A stretch of 64,000 nt of DNA, from contig NZ_LUKY01000031.1 of the NCBI RefSeq assembly GCF_001881495.1, positions 43,864 to 107,863 on the forward strand. Direction: 5' to 3'. Below are positions 16,229 through 25,552 of the stretch, in pieces. Below the pieces are notes generated by a model. It saw only the letters and a list, made by a program, of their open reading frames with translations. It ran no database searches and was not told the origin of the DNA. The DNA is from Candidatus Rickettsiella isopodorum (lineage in GTDB: Bacteria > Pseudomonadota > Gammaproteobacteria > Diplorickettsiales > Diplorickettsiaceae). The translations under genes were made by a program, and so were the position numbers. Position 1 is the stretch's first letter, and each line of letters starts with the position of its first letter.

Positions 16229-17221
16229 ATGCTAAACCCGCAGAAACAGCCGATTAGTTCGTTTATGGTAGCGCCAATGATGGGTTGGACTACCCGCCAT
16301 TACCGTTATTTTTTCCGGCTAATTTGCAAAAAAGCCCAGCTTTATACAGAAATGTTAACAACAGGGGCTATTTTAAACAATCCACAGCGTGAACATTTAT
16401 TAGCTTTTCATGCCAGTGAAAAAGCGTTAGCCATACAATTGGGCGGTGGCATCGCTTCTGAACTTGCCCAGGCGGCTAAAATGGTCGAACCTTATGGTTA
16501 TTCAGAGATTAATCTGAATGTCGGTTGTCCTAGTGATAGAGTGCAATCAGGCTGTTTCGGTGCGGTATTACTTAAAGATCCGGCACGAGTCGCTGATTGC
16601 ATCGCCGAGATGTGTGCGGCGGTTAAATTACCGATTACCGTTAAAACCCGAATTGGTGTCGATGATTATGAAAGTTATGATTATCTCGCTGCATTCATTC
16701 AACAAGTCAGTCTTGCGGGGTGTCAAACGTTTATTATTCATGCGCGTAAAGCTTGGTTATCAGGATTAAGCCCTAAAGAAAACCGTGAAATTCCGCCTTT
16801 AAATTATAAGTGGGTGTATCACATTAAACGTGATTTTCCTCACTTAAATATTGTTTTAAATGGCGGGATAGCTTGTTTAAGCGCAGCGCAGGCACATTTA
16901 CAACAGGTTGATGGTGTCATGCTAGGCCGTGCTGCTTGGCATAATCCTTATTTATTTGCCGAGCTGGATCAGCTTATCAGTCCACAGGATACGGGGATCA
17001 TTCCGAGCCGATTATCTCTCGTTTTACACTATTTACCTTATCTAGAAGAAGCATTGCGGTCAGGTGAAAATTTGACACATTTAATCCAACCTTTATTCGG
17101 TTTATTTCATGGTGTTGCGGGTGGCAGACGTTGGCGACAAAAATTAAGTGAAATCTTACAGGAGGGTAATCCGTTAGTTAGGATAAAAGAGGTATTGCGA
17201 GAAATAGTTCCGAGTGCCTGA
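16229..17221 (+). CDS. dusA: tRNA-dihydrouridine(20/20a) synthase DusA
   Basis: 330-residue flavoenzyme that reduces uridine 20/20a in the D-loop of tRNA. DusA hallmarks: MVAPMMGWTTRHYRYF at the N-terminus with the DusA-type 'MDWT/MGWT' signature, YTEMLTTGA, the active-site cysteine in NVGCPSDRVQSGCFGAVLL, ITVKTRIGVDD and the FMN phosphate-binding IVLNGGI...DGVMLGRAA. Length matches the family. It ends 1 bp before the converging feoC gene, so both genes are packed tail to tail with no spacer. Confidence 0.95.
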   Translation: MLNPQKQPISSFMVAPMMGWTTRHYRYFFRLICKKAQLYTEMLTTGAILNNPQREHLLAFHASEKALAIQLGGGIASELAQAAKMVEPYGYSEINLNVGCPSDRVQSGCFGAVLLKDPARVADCIAEMCAAVKLPITVKTRIGVDDYESYDYLAAFIQQVSLAGCQTFIIHARKAWLSGLSPKENREIPPLNYKWVYHIKRDFPHLNIVLNGGIACLSAAQAHLQQVDGVMLGRAAWHNPYLFAELDQLISPQDTGIIPSRLSLVLHYLPYLEEALRSGENLTHLIQPLFGLFHGVAGGRRWRQKLSEILQEGNPLVRIKEVLREIVPSA

Positions 17222-17222
17222 A

Positions 17223-17480
17223 TTAGCGAGAATGGGGGGCTAGGGCTAGATCGGGTGGTTCTACCCACTGATATAAAGCAAAGGAATCGGGTGTGCATTT
17301 AAGGCAACGTGTCGCGCAATGAGGGGTTTTAAAACATTTTTTTACATAACCCTTGTGTATTAAGAGTTCTAAGATCGCTAAAGTTTCTTCTTGCTGAGTT
17401 CCAAAGGTTTGTAGAATAAGCGACAAATTAACCAACTTTTTTTCAGCAATAAATTTTTTTAAAGTGAGTAAGCTAATCAT
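17223..17480 (-). CDS. feoC: FeoC-like winged-helix protein
   Basis: 85-residue protein with an N-terminal winged-helix region (MISLLTLKKFIAEKKLVNLS...TLAILELLIHKGYVKK) and a cysteine cluster (CATRCLKC) that matches the Fe-S-binding loop of FeoC proteins. FeoC is thought to stabilise FeoB against proteolysis or sense iron/oxygen. Its ATG overlaps the end of feoB by 8 bp, indicating translational coupling in the order feoA-feoB-feoC. Confidence 0.85.
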   Translation of the reverse strand: MISLLTLKKFIAEKKLVNLSLILQTFGTQQEETLAILELLIHKGYVKKCFKTPHCATRCLKCTPDSFALYQWVEPPDLALAPHSR

Positions 17481-19764
17481 GGCAATTTTCTCGATGGGAT
17501 GAGATAGGGAGATCGGATTCAGTTAGCGGGATTGTTTTAAAACGCAAGAAAAGATAGGTAGCATAAAGCGCTATAGCAACGATGAGATACCATAAAATAG
17601 TGGATAAGGGATGTTGGCTAAACGTGCCTGTTTGATAAAATAAAGTAGCGATAGCATAGGCAATTCCGGTACTCCATGCCATCGAAAAATAAGTCCAACT
17701 TCGACTGATTTCGCGTTGCATCACTGCCATGGTCGAAATACAGGGAAAGTACAATAAAATAAATAGTAAATAAGCAAAAGCACCGAGTTTGCCATCGAAA
17801 TAATGCGACATCACACCGTAAACTCCTTGCGTTACTTCAGGTGCTTGTGCTTTAAGCGCCATGGGATTGATTAGGGTTTTTCCCAACGCATGTAAGTTTT
17901 TAGGGATAGATAATACGGCGGTTTTTAATTCGTCGCGCAGTGTGGATTGATCGGCTTGTTCTGTCAGCTGACCTACTTGGGAATATAACGTATTTAAGGT
18001 TCCGACAACCACTTCTTTCGCTAATAAACCAGTCGCTAGACCGACCGTGGCGGGCCAATTATCGCTTTGTATGCCCATCGGAGCAAAGATTGGAGTGACG
18101 GTTTTTCCAATACTGGATAATAAAGAGTGTTGATTGGCTTCGCCGGTGATGAGTTTGCCATGGATGCTAATCGTATTGAAAAAACCGATCAGCATACAAA
18201 TAGGAATAATAAAACGGCCAGCTTTAAATAAAAATAATTTCAAACGTTGCCAGGTACTTCTAAAAATAGTACCCCAATGCGGCCAATGATAGGTGGGTAA
18301 TTCTAAGATCACGGGTGTTATTTCGGCTTTTAAAGTTGTTGAACGTAATAATAAACTGGTGAAAATCGCTGTGAGTATGCCTAGGCCATACAATGCGAAA
18401 ATAATCAAAGCACCGCCTTGTGGAAAAAAAGCGGCAACAAATAAGGTATAAACAGTGAGACGTGCCCCGCAGGACATAAAAGGTGCCATCATGACAGTTA
18501 AAATACGATCCCGTGGCGAAGCTAGGGTGCGCGTAGCCATTACTGTAGGGACATTACAACCAAAACCAACAATTAACGGTACAAATGCTTTACCGGGTAA
18601 ACCGATAGCGCCCATTAATTTATCGACCACAAACGCGGCGCGTGCCATGTAACCAGAGTCTTCTAATAAGGATAAAAATAAAAACATCGCACCAATGACA
18701 GGTATAAAGCTAATCGTGGTATTAATACCTTTACCTAAACCATTGGCAATTAATGCAATCAACCAAACCGGTAAATGCCATTGGGTTAATACATGGATAC
18801 TCCCGTGTATGAACAAAGCAGTGCTACCGATATCAAAAAAATCTTGAAAAGCACCACCGATATTAATAGCAAATAAAAAGAGTGTGTACATTACTAAAAG
18901 GAAAATAGGAATACCTAGCCAACGATTTAAAATAATACGATCGATGCGCGCGGTAAAAGTTATGCCCGGCGTGTGTGTAATTAAGCTTTGCTTTAGTATG
19001 GTTTGTATCCATGTATAACGTGCATCGGCTATCAACAAATCAATTTCTTCACCTAATTGTGTTTTGAGTATCTCAATCAATGATTGTGCAAAGTTAAGTT
19101 CTTCTGCTGTGGCATAGTGACGGGCGAGTGCATCATCTTCTAATAATCGACACGCTAACCAATGACGGGGTACCGTTTTTGTAGATAATTTTTCGTTAAG
19201 TGTTTGTATGGCGCTTTGCAATAAAGGTTTAAAAGAATAAGGAAGAGTCGTCTGTGTCGAGAGAGTTGTGGTTAAAGCTTGGCGTAATTCAGCCATTCCA
19301 ATACCACGGATTGCAGTTAAAGGGATGATAGGACACTTTAATAATCTGCTCAGCTGCGGGATATTAATTTTTATACCTCGGCGTTTAGCAATATCCATCA
19401 TATTAAATGCGATAATAACCGGTATCTGCATTTCGAGTAGTTGCGCGGTCAAATACAGTTGACGTTCAAGATTGCTTGCATCTAATACGTTAATGACAAG
19501 GTCAGGGCGATTATTGACCAGATAACGACAGGCAATGCTTTCATCCATGGCACAATGATTAGCAACAACACTCAAGGAATAGGTGCCTGGAAGATCAACG
19601 ATTTCATAAATTTGTGCACCGACCTTAAAATAACCGCTTTTTTGTTCAACGGTAACGCCAGCCCAATTCCCGACTTTTTGTCGACTACCGGTGAGTGCAT
19701 TAAAAATAACGGTTTTACCGCAATTTGGGTTGCCGGCTATCGCAATGATCTTGTTTTTTTGCAT
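17473..19764 (-). CDS. feoB: Ferrous iron transporter FeoB
   Basis: 763-residue inner-membrane Fe(II) transporter, about the length of E. coli FeoB (773). The N-terminal G domain has the P-loop GNPNCGKT (residues ~11-18), the switch region NWAGVTVE, G3 DLPGTYS and G4-like NMMD. The membrane part carries the two inverted Gate motifs, including PLIVGFGCNVPTVMATR and LLAKEVVVGTL, with the conserved cysteine in GCNVP and in APFMSCGARL. It lies between feoA (11-bp gap) and feoC (8-bp overlap). Regulation by Fur is suggested by the site upstream of feoA. Confidence 0.97.
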   Translation of the reverse strand: MQKNKIIAIAGNPNCGKTVIFNALTGSRQKVGNWAGVTVEQKSGYFKVGAQIYEIVDLPGTYSLSVVANHCAMDESIACRYLVNNRPDLVINVLDASNLERQLYLTAQLLEMQIPVIIAFNMMDIAKRRGIKINIPQLSRLLKCPIIPLTAIRGIGMAELRQALTTTLSTQTTLPYSFKPLLQSAIQTLNEKLSTKTVPRHWLACRLLEDDALARHYATAEELNFAQSLIEILKTQLGEEIDLLIADARYTWIQTILKQSLITHTPGITFTARIDRIILNRWLGIPIFLLVMYTLFLFAINIGGAFQDFFDIGSTALFIHGSIHVLTQWHLPVWLIALIANGLGKGINTTISFIPVIGAMFLFLSLLEDSGYMARAAFVVDKLMGAIGLPGKAFVPLIVGFGCNVPTVMATRTLASPRDRILTVMMAPFMSCGARLTVYTLFVAAFFPQGGALIIFALYGLGILTAIFTSLLLRSTTLKAEITPVILELPTYHWPHWGTIFRSTWQRLKLFLFKAGRFIIPICMLIGFFNTISIHGKLITGEANQHSLLSSIGKTVTPIFAPMGIQSDNWPATVGLATGLLAKEVVVGTLNTLYSQVGQLTEQADQSTLRDELKTAVLSIPKNLHALGKTLINPMALKAQAPEVTQGVYGVMSHYFDGKLGAFAYLLFILLYFPCISTMAVMQREISRSWTYFSMAWSTGIAYAIATLFYQTGTFSQHPLSTILWYLIVAIALYATYLFLRFKTIPLTESDLPISSHRENCHD

Positions 19765-19775
19765 GAGTTTTTAGT

Positions 19776-20024
19776 TTAGTTTGAATATTCTACGTAAATA
19801 TGACAGGCTTCACTAGCGCGTAAACTAAATTGGCTACCTAATATTTGTAATTGTAGGGGATCTCCCAGTGGGGCACGTCGAATTAAGGTAATGGTAATTT
19901 GTCGAGTAATGCCTAAATGTTGTAATAGTTTGCGACAGGGTGGTGCGATATCAGAACTGAAGCCTACGACAGTCGCAGATTGTCCCGGACGCAATTGAGT
20001 GAGGGGTATAGACTCCGTGATCAT
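19776..20024 (-). CDS. feoA: Ferrous iron transport accessory protein FeoA
   Basis: 82-residue SH3-like protein of the FeoA family: begins with ITESIPLTQLRPGQSATVVGF, contains RKLLQHLGITRQITITLIRRAPLGDPL and ends with the SLRASEACHIYVE segment. It is required for FeoB function, probably through direct contact at the cytoplasmic face. It is the first gene of the feoABC operon and is preceded by a Fur-box-like sequence. Confidence 0.95.
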   Translation of the reverse strand: MITESIPLTQLRPGQSATVVGFSSDIAPPCRKLLQHLGITRQITITLIRRAPLGDPLQLQILGSQFSLRASEACHIYVEYSN

Positions 20025-20033
20025 AAATATTTT

Positions 20034-20053
20034 AAATGAGAATCATTACTATT
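20034..20053 (-). promoter_or_regulatory. Fur-box-like operator upstream of feoA
   Basis: AAATGAGAATCATTACTATT lies 10 bp upstream of the feoA start. It keeps the core GAGAATCATTAC arrangement close to the Fur consensus GATAATGATAATCATTATC. Location just ahead of an iron-uptake operon supports iron repression by Fur; binding itself is inferred. Confidence 0.7.
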
Positions 20054-20172
20054 TATAATAGAGGTTTTTTAGTGGCGAAGCAAGACTTAGTGGCTCATGA
20101 AATAAATGCATTCGGGAATAGACGTGATCGAGCAACCTATTTAAATCAGCCATCTTATCATTCGTATTTTTT

Positions 20173-21651
20173 ATGCATTTAAGTCAACTATTAATAGGGA
20201 TTGGTCTTTCAGTAACGGCAGATCCTATTATTAAAGGGCTTTGCCAAGATAGTCGTCAAGTAAAGCCAGGCGATCTATTCTTTGCCTATCCTGGATTGGA
20301 TCGTGATGGCCGTCACTTCATACCCGAGGCGATTGCTAAAGGTGCGGCGGCTATTCTATTTGAATCGGAGGGGAATTCTGTGGAGCGGAGTTCGTCATTC
20401 ATTCCTATATTACCGCTTAATCATTTAACCGCACAATTAGGACCTATAGCCGCCCGATTTTATGATTATCCGAGTCGTTATTTGCCGGTAATAGGCATTA
20501 CGGGTACGAATGGTAAAACGTCCTGTACTCACTTTTTAGCGGATAGTTTGCAGCAGTTACAAAAACCTTGTGGTGTCATCGGTACCTTAGGAAATGGTTT
20601 TTATGGTGATTTAAAGCCGGGTCAATTAACCACACCGGATGCCATTGAGTTACAGCAATTGCTGGCAAATTTTCGGGATAAGCAAGCACAAGCCGTAGTG
20701 ATGGAAGTGTCTTCACATCGATTAGCCCAACAGCGTTTAAATGGAACAGAATTTTCTGTTGCCGCATTTACCAATTTGACACGTGATCATCTTGATTATC
20801 ATGAATCGATGAGTGCTTATGCCCAAGCTAAACGTTCTATTTTTGATTTGCCGGGTGTGCAGCAGGCAATATTAAATGCCGATGATCCTTACGCACAATT
20901 ATGGTTAACTGAGCTTGCTGAACAATTACCGGTGTATACTTATTCTTTACATAAGCCACAAGCGGCATGGCCACATATTCCACAGATCACAGTAAAAAAA
21001 TTTGATTTTAATCAGCAAGGTTTACGGGCAGAAATTGATACGCCCTGGGGCGAAGTATTTATCGAAAATCGATTTTTAATGGGACCGTTTAATTTAAGTA
21101 ATTTGTTATTGGTTTTGACGATATTGAAAAATTTACATTTTTCTTTAGCAGAAATTTCGCAAGTGATCTCGAAGTTAAAAGGTGTAAAAGGGCGTATGCA
21201 AGCTTTTCATGTACCTGGAAAAGCCTTAGTTGTCGTAGATTATGCGCACACGCCGGATGCTTTGCAGCAAGTGTTGCGTGCTTTACGACCGCATTGTGCT
21301 GGTGAGTTATATTGTTTATTTGGTTGTGGTGGTGATCGAGATAAAGGTAAACGGCCCTTAATGGCTGAGATTGCTGAACAGGAAGCGGATCACATCATAC
21401 TAACCAATGATAACCCGCGCGATGAAGATCCCTTACAAATTTTGCAAGCGATTCAAAAAGGGTTTACAGGTAAAAAATCGGTATATCGTGAACCGGATAG
21501 ACAGCGTGCTATTGCTTATACCTTAGCAACCGCCCAGCCCACTGATGTGGTTTTAGTGGCGGGTAAAGGACACGAAGCGTACCAGTTGATAAATGGCATT
21601 AAGTATCCTTTTGATGATGCTATCGAAGTGCAACGTTTTTTAAATCAGTAA
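20173..21651 (+). CDS. murE: UDP-MurNAc-L-Ala-D-Glu:meso-diaminopimelate ligase MurE
   Basis: 492-residue cytoplasmic ligase adding meso-diaminopimelate to the peptidoglycan precursor. Visible are the N-terminal UDP-substrate domain (DSRQVKPGDLFFAYPG), the ATP P-loop GITGTNGKTS, the carbamylated-lysine region, DYAHTPDAL and, decisively, DNPRDEDP, the motif that selects meso-DAP over lysine. Length is near the E. coli enzyme (495). No clear ribosome site precedes the ATG. It leads a murE-murF-mraY-hflD group that lacks the usual upstream ftsL/ftsI and downstream murD/ftsW of the dcw cluster. Confidence 0.97.
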   Translation: MHLSQLLIGIGLSVTADPIIKGLCQDSRQVKPGDLFFAYPGLDRDGRHFIPEAIAKGAAAILFESEGNSVERSSSFIPILPLNHLTAQLGPIAARFYDYPSRYLPVIGITGTNGKTSCTHFLADSLQQLQKPCGVIGTLGNGFYGDLKPGQLTTPDAIELQQLLANFRDKQAQAVVMEVSSHRLAQQRLNGTEFSVAAFTNLTRDHLDYHESMSAYAQAKRSIFDLPGVQQAILNADDPYAQLWLTELAEQLPVYTYSLHKPQAAWPHIPQITVKKFDFNQQGLRAEIDTPWGEVFIENRFLMGPFNLSNLLLVLTILKNLHFSLAEISQVISKLKGVKGRMQAFHVPGKALVVVDYAHTPDALQQVLRALRPHCAGELYCLFGCGGDRDKGKRPLMAEIAEQEADHIILTNDNPRDEDPLQILQAIQKGFTGKKSVYREPDRQRAIAYTLATAQPTDVVLVAGKGHEAYQLINGIKYPFDDAIEVQRFLNQ

Positions 21652-21751
21652 CTTTTCATTCACTAACCTGACTATCTAAATGTAAATGTATTTATCAGTT
21701 TTATCAGTGCAATATCTATAGCTATCGATTAATATAGCGTTATCTTTTTTT

Positions 21752-23101
21752 ATGGTTAATTTAGTGAAATTATCGACAGTGGCTAACAGACTTCAGGGAA
21801 AGCTATTAGGTTCCGATGGCGATTATATCGGACTAAGTTTGGATTCGCGTTGCATTAAACCACATGAACTTTTTGTTGCTATACGCGGGGAGCAGTTTGA
21901 TGGACATCATTTTATTGAACGAGTCAAACAAAGCGGCGCTGCAGCGGCTATTGTTGATCAGGTTATAGAGACTGATTTGCCTTTAGTACTCGTTCAGGAT
22001 ACACGAAAAGCCTTAGGTGAATTAGCTAAGCAACATCGTAGTCAATTTTCTATTCCAGTTATCGCCTTAACGGGTAGCTGTGGAAAAACCACTACCAAAG
22101 AAATGATCCGATCTATTTTGGCTGAAGTGGGTCCAGTATTAACTAATTTTAAAAATTTCAATAATGAGATTGGTTTACCCTTAACCTTGCTGAATTTAAA
22201 TGCCGAACACCATTATGCTGTCATCGAAATGGGTGCTAATCATGCGGGAGAAATTGAGTATTTAACCCAGATTACCCAACCAAATGTTGCGTTGGTCACT
22301 AATATTGGACCGGCACATTTGCAAGGATTTGGATCGATGGCCGGTATTGCCCAAGCTAAAGCTGAGATTTTTTCTGGTTTAGTTAAGAAGGGTGTCGCTA
22401 TTATTAATGCGGATGATAAGTTTACTGACGTATTACAAAAAGCCTGTACCGATTTTCGTTGTGTTAGTTTTGGTTTATCCGAGACCTATGATTTTTTTGC
22501 GACTAATATTCAAATAAATACGGACGGGGAAGCCACGTTTTTATTACATACTCCCTGCAGAAAAGAAATGATGATTCGCTTAAACTTACCTGGACAGCAT
22601 CAGGTGATGAATGCCTTAGCGGCTGTGGCCGCGGCAAGTCAAGTGGGCATTGAATTATCGTTTATCAAATCAGGTTTAGAAAAAGCTCAGCCGGTACCAG
22701 GAAGAGCGATAGTGAGTACAACAAAAATAGGTGTGACACTCATAGATGATAGTTATAATGCCAATCCGAGCTCAGTCGCCGTGGCCTTGAAATTATTAGC
22801 CCATTACACAGGCCTACGAATTTTTGTTATGGGTGATATGGGTGAGTTAGGTAAAAATGCGGTGGACTATCATCGTCAAATCGGAGAATTAGCCAAAGAA
22901 TTAAACATCGATGAGGTCTATACTTACGGTGATTTAAGTAAAGAAACGGCTAAGGCATTTGGTGCCAATGGAAAGCATTATTCCAATCATCAAAAATTAA
23001 TTTTAGCTCTAAAATTGCGTTTGCAAGAGAAGGTGACCATTTTAATTAAAGGTTCGCGTACTGCGCAAATGGAAAAAGTAGCCCGTGCTTTAATGGATTA
23101 A
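21752..23101 (+). CDS. murF: UDP-MurNAc-tripeptide:D-Ala-D-Ala ligase MurF
   Basis: 449-residue ligase that completes the UDP-MurNAc-pentapeptide. Motifs: LDSRCIKPHELFVAIRGEQFDGHHF, P-loop ALTGSCGKTTTKEMI, NFNNEIGLPLTLL, EMGANHAGEI, and the Mur-ligase segment LIDDSYNANPSSV, followed by VMGDMGELG. Length matches E. coli MurF (452). It lies 100 bp after murE and 58 bp before mraY in the same direction. Confidence 0.97.
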   Translation: MVNLVKLSTVANRLQGKLLGSDGDYIGLSLDSRCIKPHELFVAIRGEQFDGHHFIERVKQSGAAAAIVDQVIETDLPLVLVQDTRKALGELAKQHRSQFSIPVIALTGSCGKTTTKEMIRSILAEVGPVLTNFKNFNNEIGLPLTLLNLNAEHHYAVIEMGANHAGEIEYLTQITQPNVALVTNIGPAHLQGFGSMAGIAQAKAEIFSGLVKKGVAIINADDKFTDVLQKACTDFRCVSFGLSETYDFFATNIQINTDGEATFLLHTPCRKEMMIRLNLPGQHQVMNALAAVAAASQVGIELSFIKSGLEKAQPVPGRAIVSTTKIGVTLIDDSYNANPSSVAVALKLLAHYTGLRIFVMGDMGELGKNAVDYHRQIGELAKELNIDEVYTYGDLSKETAKAFGANGKHYSNHQKLILALKLRLQEKVTILIKGSRTAQMEKVARALMD

Positions 23102-23159
23102 TAATGTGTGAACAATAACTTCCTAAACTCTCATTAATTTTCTGGAGAAAACGAAACGC

Positions 23160-24242
23160 ATGTTGTTATGGTTAACTGCATTTTTATCAAATTATTATCG
23201 TGCCTTTCATGTTTTTCAATATTTAACTTTAAGAGCTATTTTAGCGACTTTAACGGCCTTTCTTATTTCACTTTTATTAGCCCCTAAAATGATACGTACG
23301 TTAAGTCATCGGCAAATCGGCCAATCAATACGCGATGATGGACCACAAGCGCATTTAAGCAAAGCGGGTACGCCAACGATGGGGGGGGCTTTAATTTTAA
23401 TTGCTATTGTGATGACGACTTTACTCTGGGCGAACCTTAATAATCATATGATTTGGATAGTGTTATTAGGCATAGTTGGATTTGGTTTGATAGGATTTGC
23501 GGATGATTATCTAAAACTGATGTTAAAAAATAGCAGAGGATTAATTCCTCGTTGGAAGTATTTATGGCAATCGCTGTTAGGCTTAACCATTGGCATACTG
23601 CTTTATATGAACGCGGAATTACCGATAGAAACGCAATTAGTGGTACCTTTTTTTAAAAATCTTTTGATTCCCTTGGGAATATTTTATATACCTTGGGTTT
23701 ATATGGTTATTGTGGGTAGCAGCAATGCAGTGAATTTAACCGATGGATTAGATGGCTTAGCCATCATGCCAACCGTATTAGTGGGGAGTGGTTTAGGTAT
23801 TTTTGCCTACCTCACCGGAAACATTACTTATGCCAAATACTTAGCGATTCCTTTTGTACCTGGCGCAGGTGAAATGGTGGTCATTTGTGGCGCGATTGTC
23901 GGTGCGGGCTTAGGTTTTTTATGGTTTAATACCTACCCTGCACAGGTATTTATGGGAGATGTGGGTGCTTTAGGTTTAGGCGCCGCGTTAGGTTGCATTG
24001 CTGTTGTGGTAAGAGAAGAGTTTGTATTACTTATCATGGGTGGTGTTTTTGTATTGGAAACGATTTCGGTTATATTACAAGTTGCTTCCTTTAAACTAAC
24101 GGGGAAACGTATTTTTCGTATGGCGCCCATACACCATCACTTTGAGTTAAAGGGTTGGCCAGAACCGAGAATTATTGTAAGGTTTTGGATCATTACTTTT
24201 ATATTGGTGTTATTTGGTTTAGCCACCTTGAAATTACGCTAA
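23160..24242 (+). CDS. mraY: Phospho-MurNAc-pentapeptide transferase MraY
   Basis: 360-residue polytopic membrane enzyme, the same length as E. coli MraY, that transfers phospho-MurNAc-pentapeptide to undecaprenyl phosphate to form lipid I. Signature segments are GTPTMGG, the catalytic FADDYLKLM aspartates, [13 protein letters not shown] and the C-terminal [14 protein letters not shown] histidine motif. A ribosome site (TGGAGAAAA) precedes the ATG. Confidence 0.98.
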   Translation: MLLWLTAFLSNYYRAFHVFQYLTLRAILATLTAFLISLLLAPKMIRTLSHRQIGQSIRDDGPQAHLSKAGTPTMGGALILIAIVMTTLLWANLNNHMIWIVLLGIVGFGLIGFADDYLKLMLKNSRGLIPRWKYLWQSLLGLTIGILLYMNAELPIETQLVVPFFKNLLIPLGIFYIPWVYMVIVGSSNAVNLTDGLDGLAIMPTVLVGSGLGIFAYLTGNITYAKYLAIPFVPGAGEMVVICGAIVGAGLGFLWFNTYPAQVFMGDVGALGLGAALGCIAVVVREEFVLLIMGGVFVLETISVILQVASFKLTGKRIFRMAPIHHHFELKGWPEPRIIVRFWIITFILVLFGLATLKLR

Positions 24243-24287
24243 TATTTTTTTTCACAAGTATCCTCCTTTACTTATTTTTAACGGGTC

Positions 24288-24932
24288 ATGCACAATAACG
24301 AAAAAAAAAATGTCGAACGAAGTTTAGCTCTAGCGGGTGTTTTCCAATCGGCTGCTTTGGTTCGCGATCTGGCTAGGACTGGAAAAACAGAAAAGCTTGC
24401 GTTTGATACGAGTATTCAAAGTATTTACACCATTGACGTCAACACAGTGGAACAAGTCTATGGTGGTACGATTGATGGTTTACGCTTAGGTCTACAAGAG
24501 CTCGTTAATCTACTGGCTTATACTAAAATTAAGCAGGATCGCGAATTAACACGCTACTTGATTGGATTAATACACCTCGAGCGTAAACTCCTTCGTTCTC
24601 CAGAAACCAAAACAAATTTAAGTCGACGCATTAAGCATGCTATTTCCCAAGCTAACTATTTCGCATCCTCACCGCAGCTTATTATCAATAGTTTAGCCGA
24701 TATCTATGTCACTACATTAGGTTCATTACCTTTTCGTTTGCATGTCGTCGGACAAAGCAAATACTTAACTCATGCTGAAACGGTCAGTAAGATTCGTGCT
24801 GCCCTATTAGCCGGAGTTCGATCAGCCGTATTATGGCGCCAATTAGGGGGTTCGCGTTGGCAGTTTTTCCTGATGCGCCATACCTTAATAGGGATAGGTA
24901 AAAAATTATTGACCCGCCTTAATTCAAAATAA
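24288..24932 (+). CDS. hflD: HflD family protein (DUF489)
   Basis: 214 residues, matching E. coli HflD (213), a peripheral membrane protein best known as a lysogenisation regulator that binds phage CII. The family pattern is clear: RSLALAGVFQSAALVRDLA near the N-terminus, YGGTIDGLRLGLQEL, RYLIGLIHLERKLL and IRAALLAGVRSAVLWRQLGGSRW at the C-terminus. In many gammaproteobacteria hflD lies next to mnmA and purB; here it follows mraY after 45 bp, an unusual neighbourhood. Confidence 0.93.
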   Translation: MHNNEKKNVERSLALAGVFQSAALVRDLARTGKTEKLAFDTSIQSIYTIDVNTVEQVYGGTIDGLRLGLQELVNLLAYTKIKQDRELTRYLIGLIHLERKLLRSPETKTNLSRRIKHAISQANYFASSPQLIINSLADIYVTTLGSLPFRLHVVGQSKYLTHAETVSKIRAALLAGVRSAVLWRQLGGSRWQFFLMRHTLIGIGKKLLTRLNSK

Positions 24933-25055
24933 ACTCTTTATTTTAATTATTCTTATGCACTAGATTTTTTGATCGGTATTATCAAAAATGATAATTATGT
25001 TATAATTTATTTTAAATTAGTCATCAAAAAAATTTAATAATTATTAAAAATAATA

Positions 25056-25346
25056 ATGGTTACTACAAAAGCGCCTTTGAAAAAAAATTTAGAAAATCTT
25101 GAGTCAACGAGCTTGTTTTCAAGAGGTTTTGTTGCATTCATCGATTTTAGGCTGAATTCCACTGGTCGTGTATTACAGAAGCATGGGTTTCATTTATTTT
25201 CTAAAAGAATACCAATTGCAAGAGGAAAAATACAGTCTGTGTTAAAAGAAAAAATAGATTCAGAAATAATCAAAAAATTAAAAAAGACAAAATTTGTTTC
25301 TTATACCTACTCAGAAAAATTTGCTGAAGATTATCAATACCACTAA
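25056..25346 (+). CDS. Small protein of unknown function
   Basis: 96-residue basic protein (lysine-rich; begins MVTTKAPLKKNLENLESTS). There is no signal peptide or membrane segment. No family is recognised. The ATG has no clear ribosome site and the region around it is very AT-rich, so expression is uncertain. Its codon use resembles neighbouring accessory genes. A diverged copy of the dispersed repeat follows within 35 bp. Confidence 0.4.
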   Translation: MVTTKAPLKKNLENLESTSLFSRGFVAFIDFRLNSTGRVLQKHGFHLFSKRIPIARGKIQSVLKEKIDSEIIKKLKKTKFVSYTYSEKFAEDYQYH

Positions 25347-25380
25347 AGAATAATAACGAATAAATTTTTCAAAGAACATA

Positions 25381-25494
25381 GATTCATAGCGTAGTTTTTG
25401 GGGAGTGGATTGTGTCATGAAGCAATCGGAGTGTATATCGCATACAGAACGAATAAGCACTAAAACAAACCAAAATTAAAAGTGCGACGAGTAT
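25381..25494 (+). repeat. Dispersed repeat, diverged full-length copy C
   Basis: Aligns by eye with copy A along most of its length: TCATAGCGTAGTTTTTGGGG (for TCACAGCAATTGGATTTTTG), ATGAAGCAATCGGAGTGTAT (for ATGAAGCAACCGGAGCGTAT) and AAGTGCGACGAGTAT at the right end. It is clearly older or more diverged than copies A and B. Confidence 0.65.
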
Positions 25495-25552
25495 GAATAA
25501 GAAAATAATAATGACTATTTAAGCTTTTACCATAATAAAGGGATGATAACTG

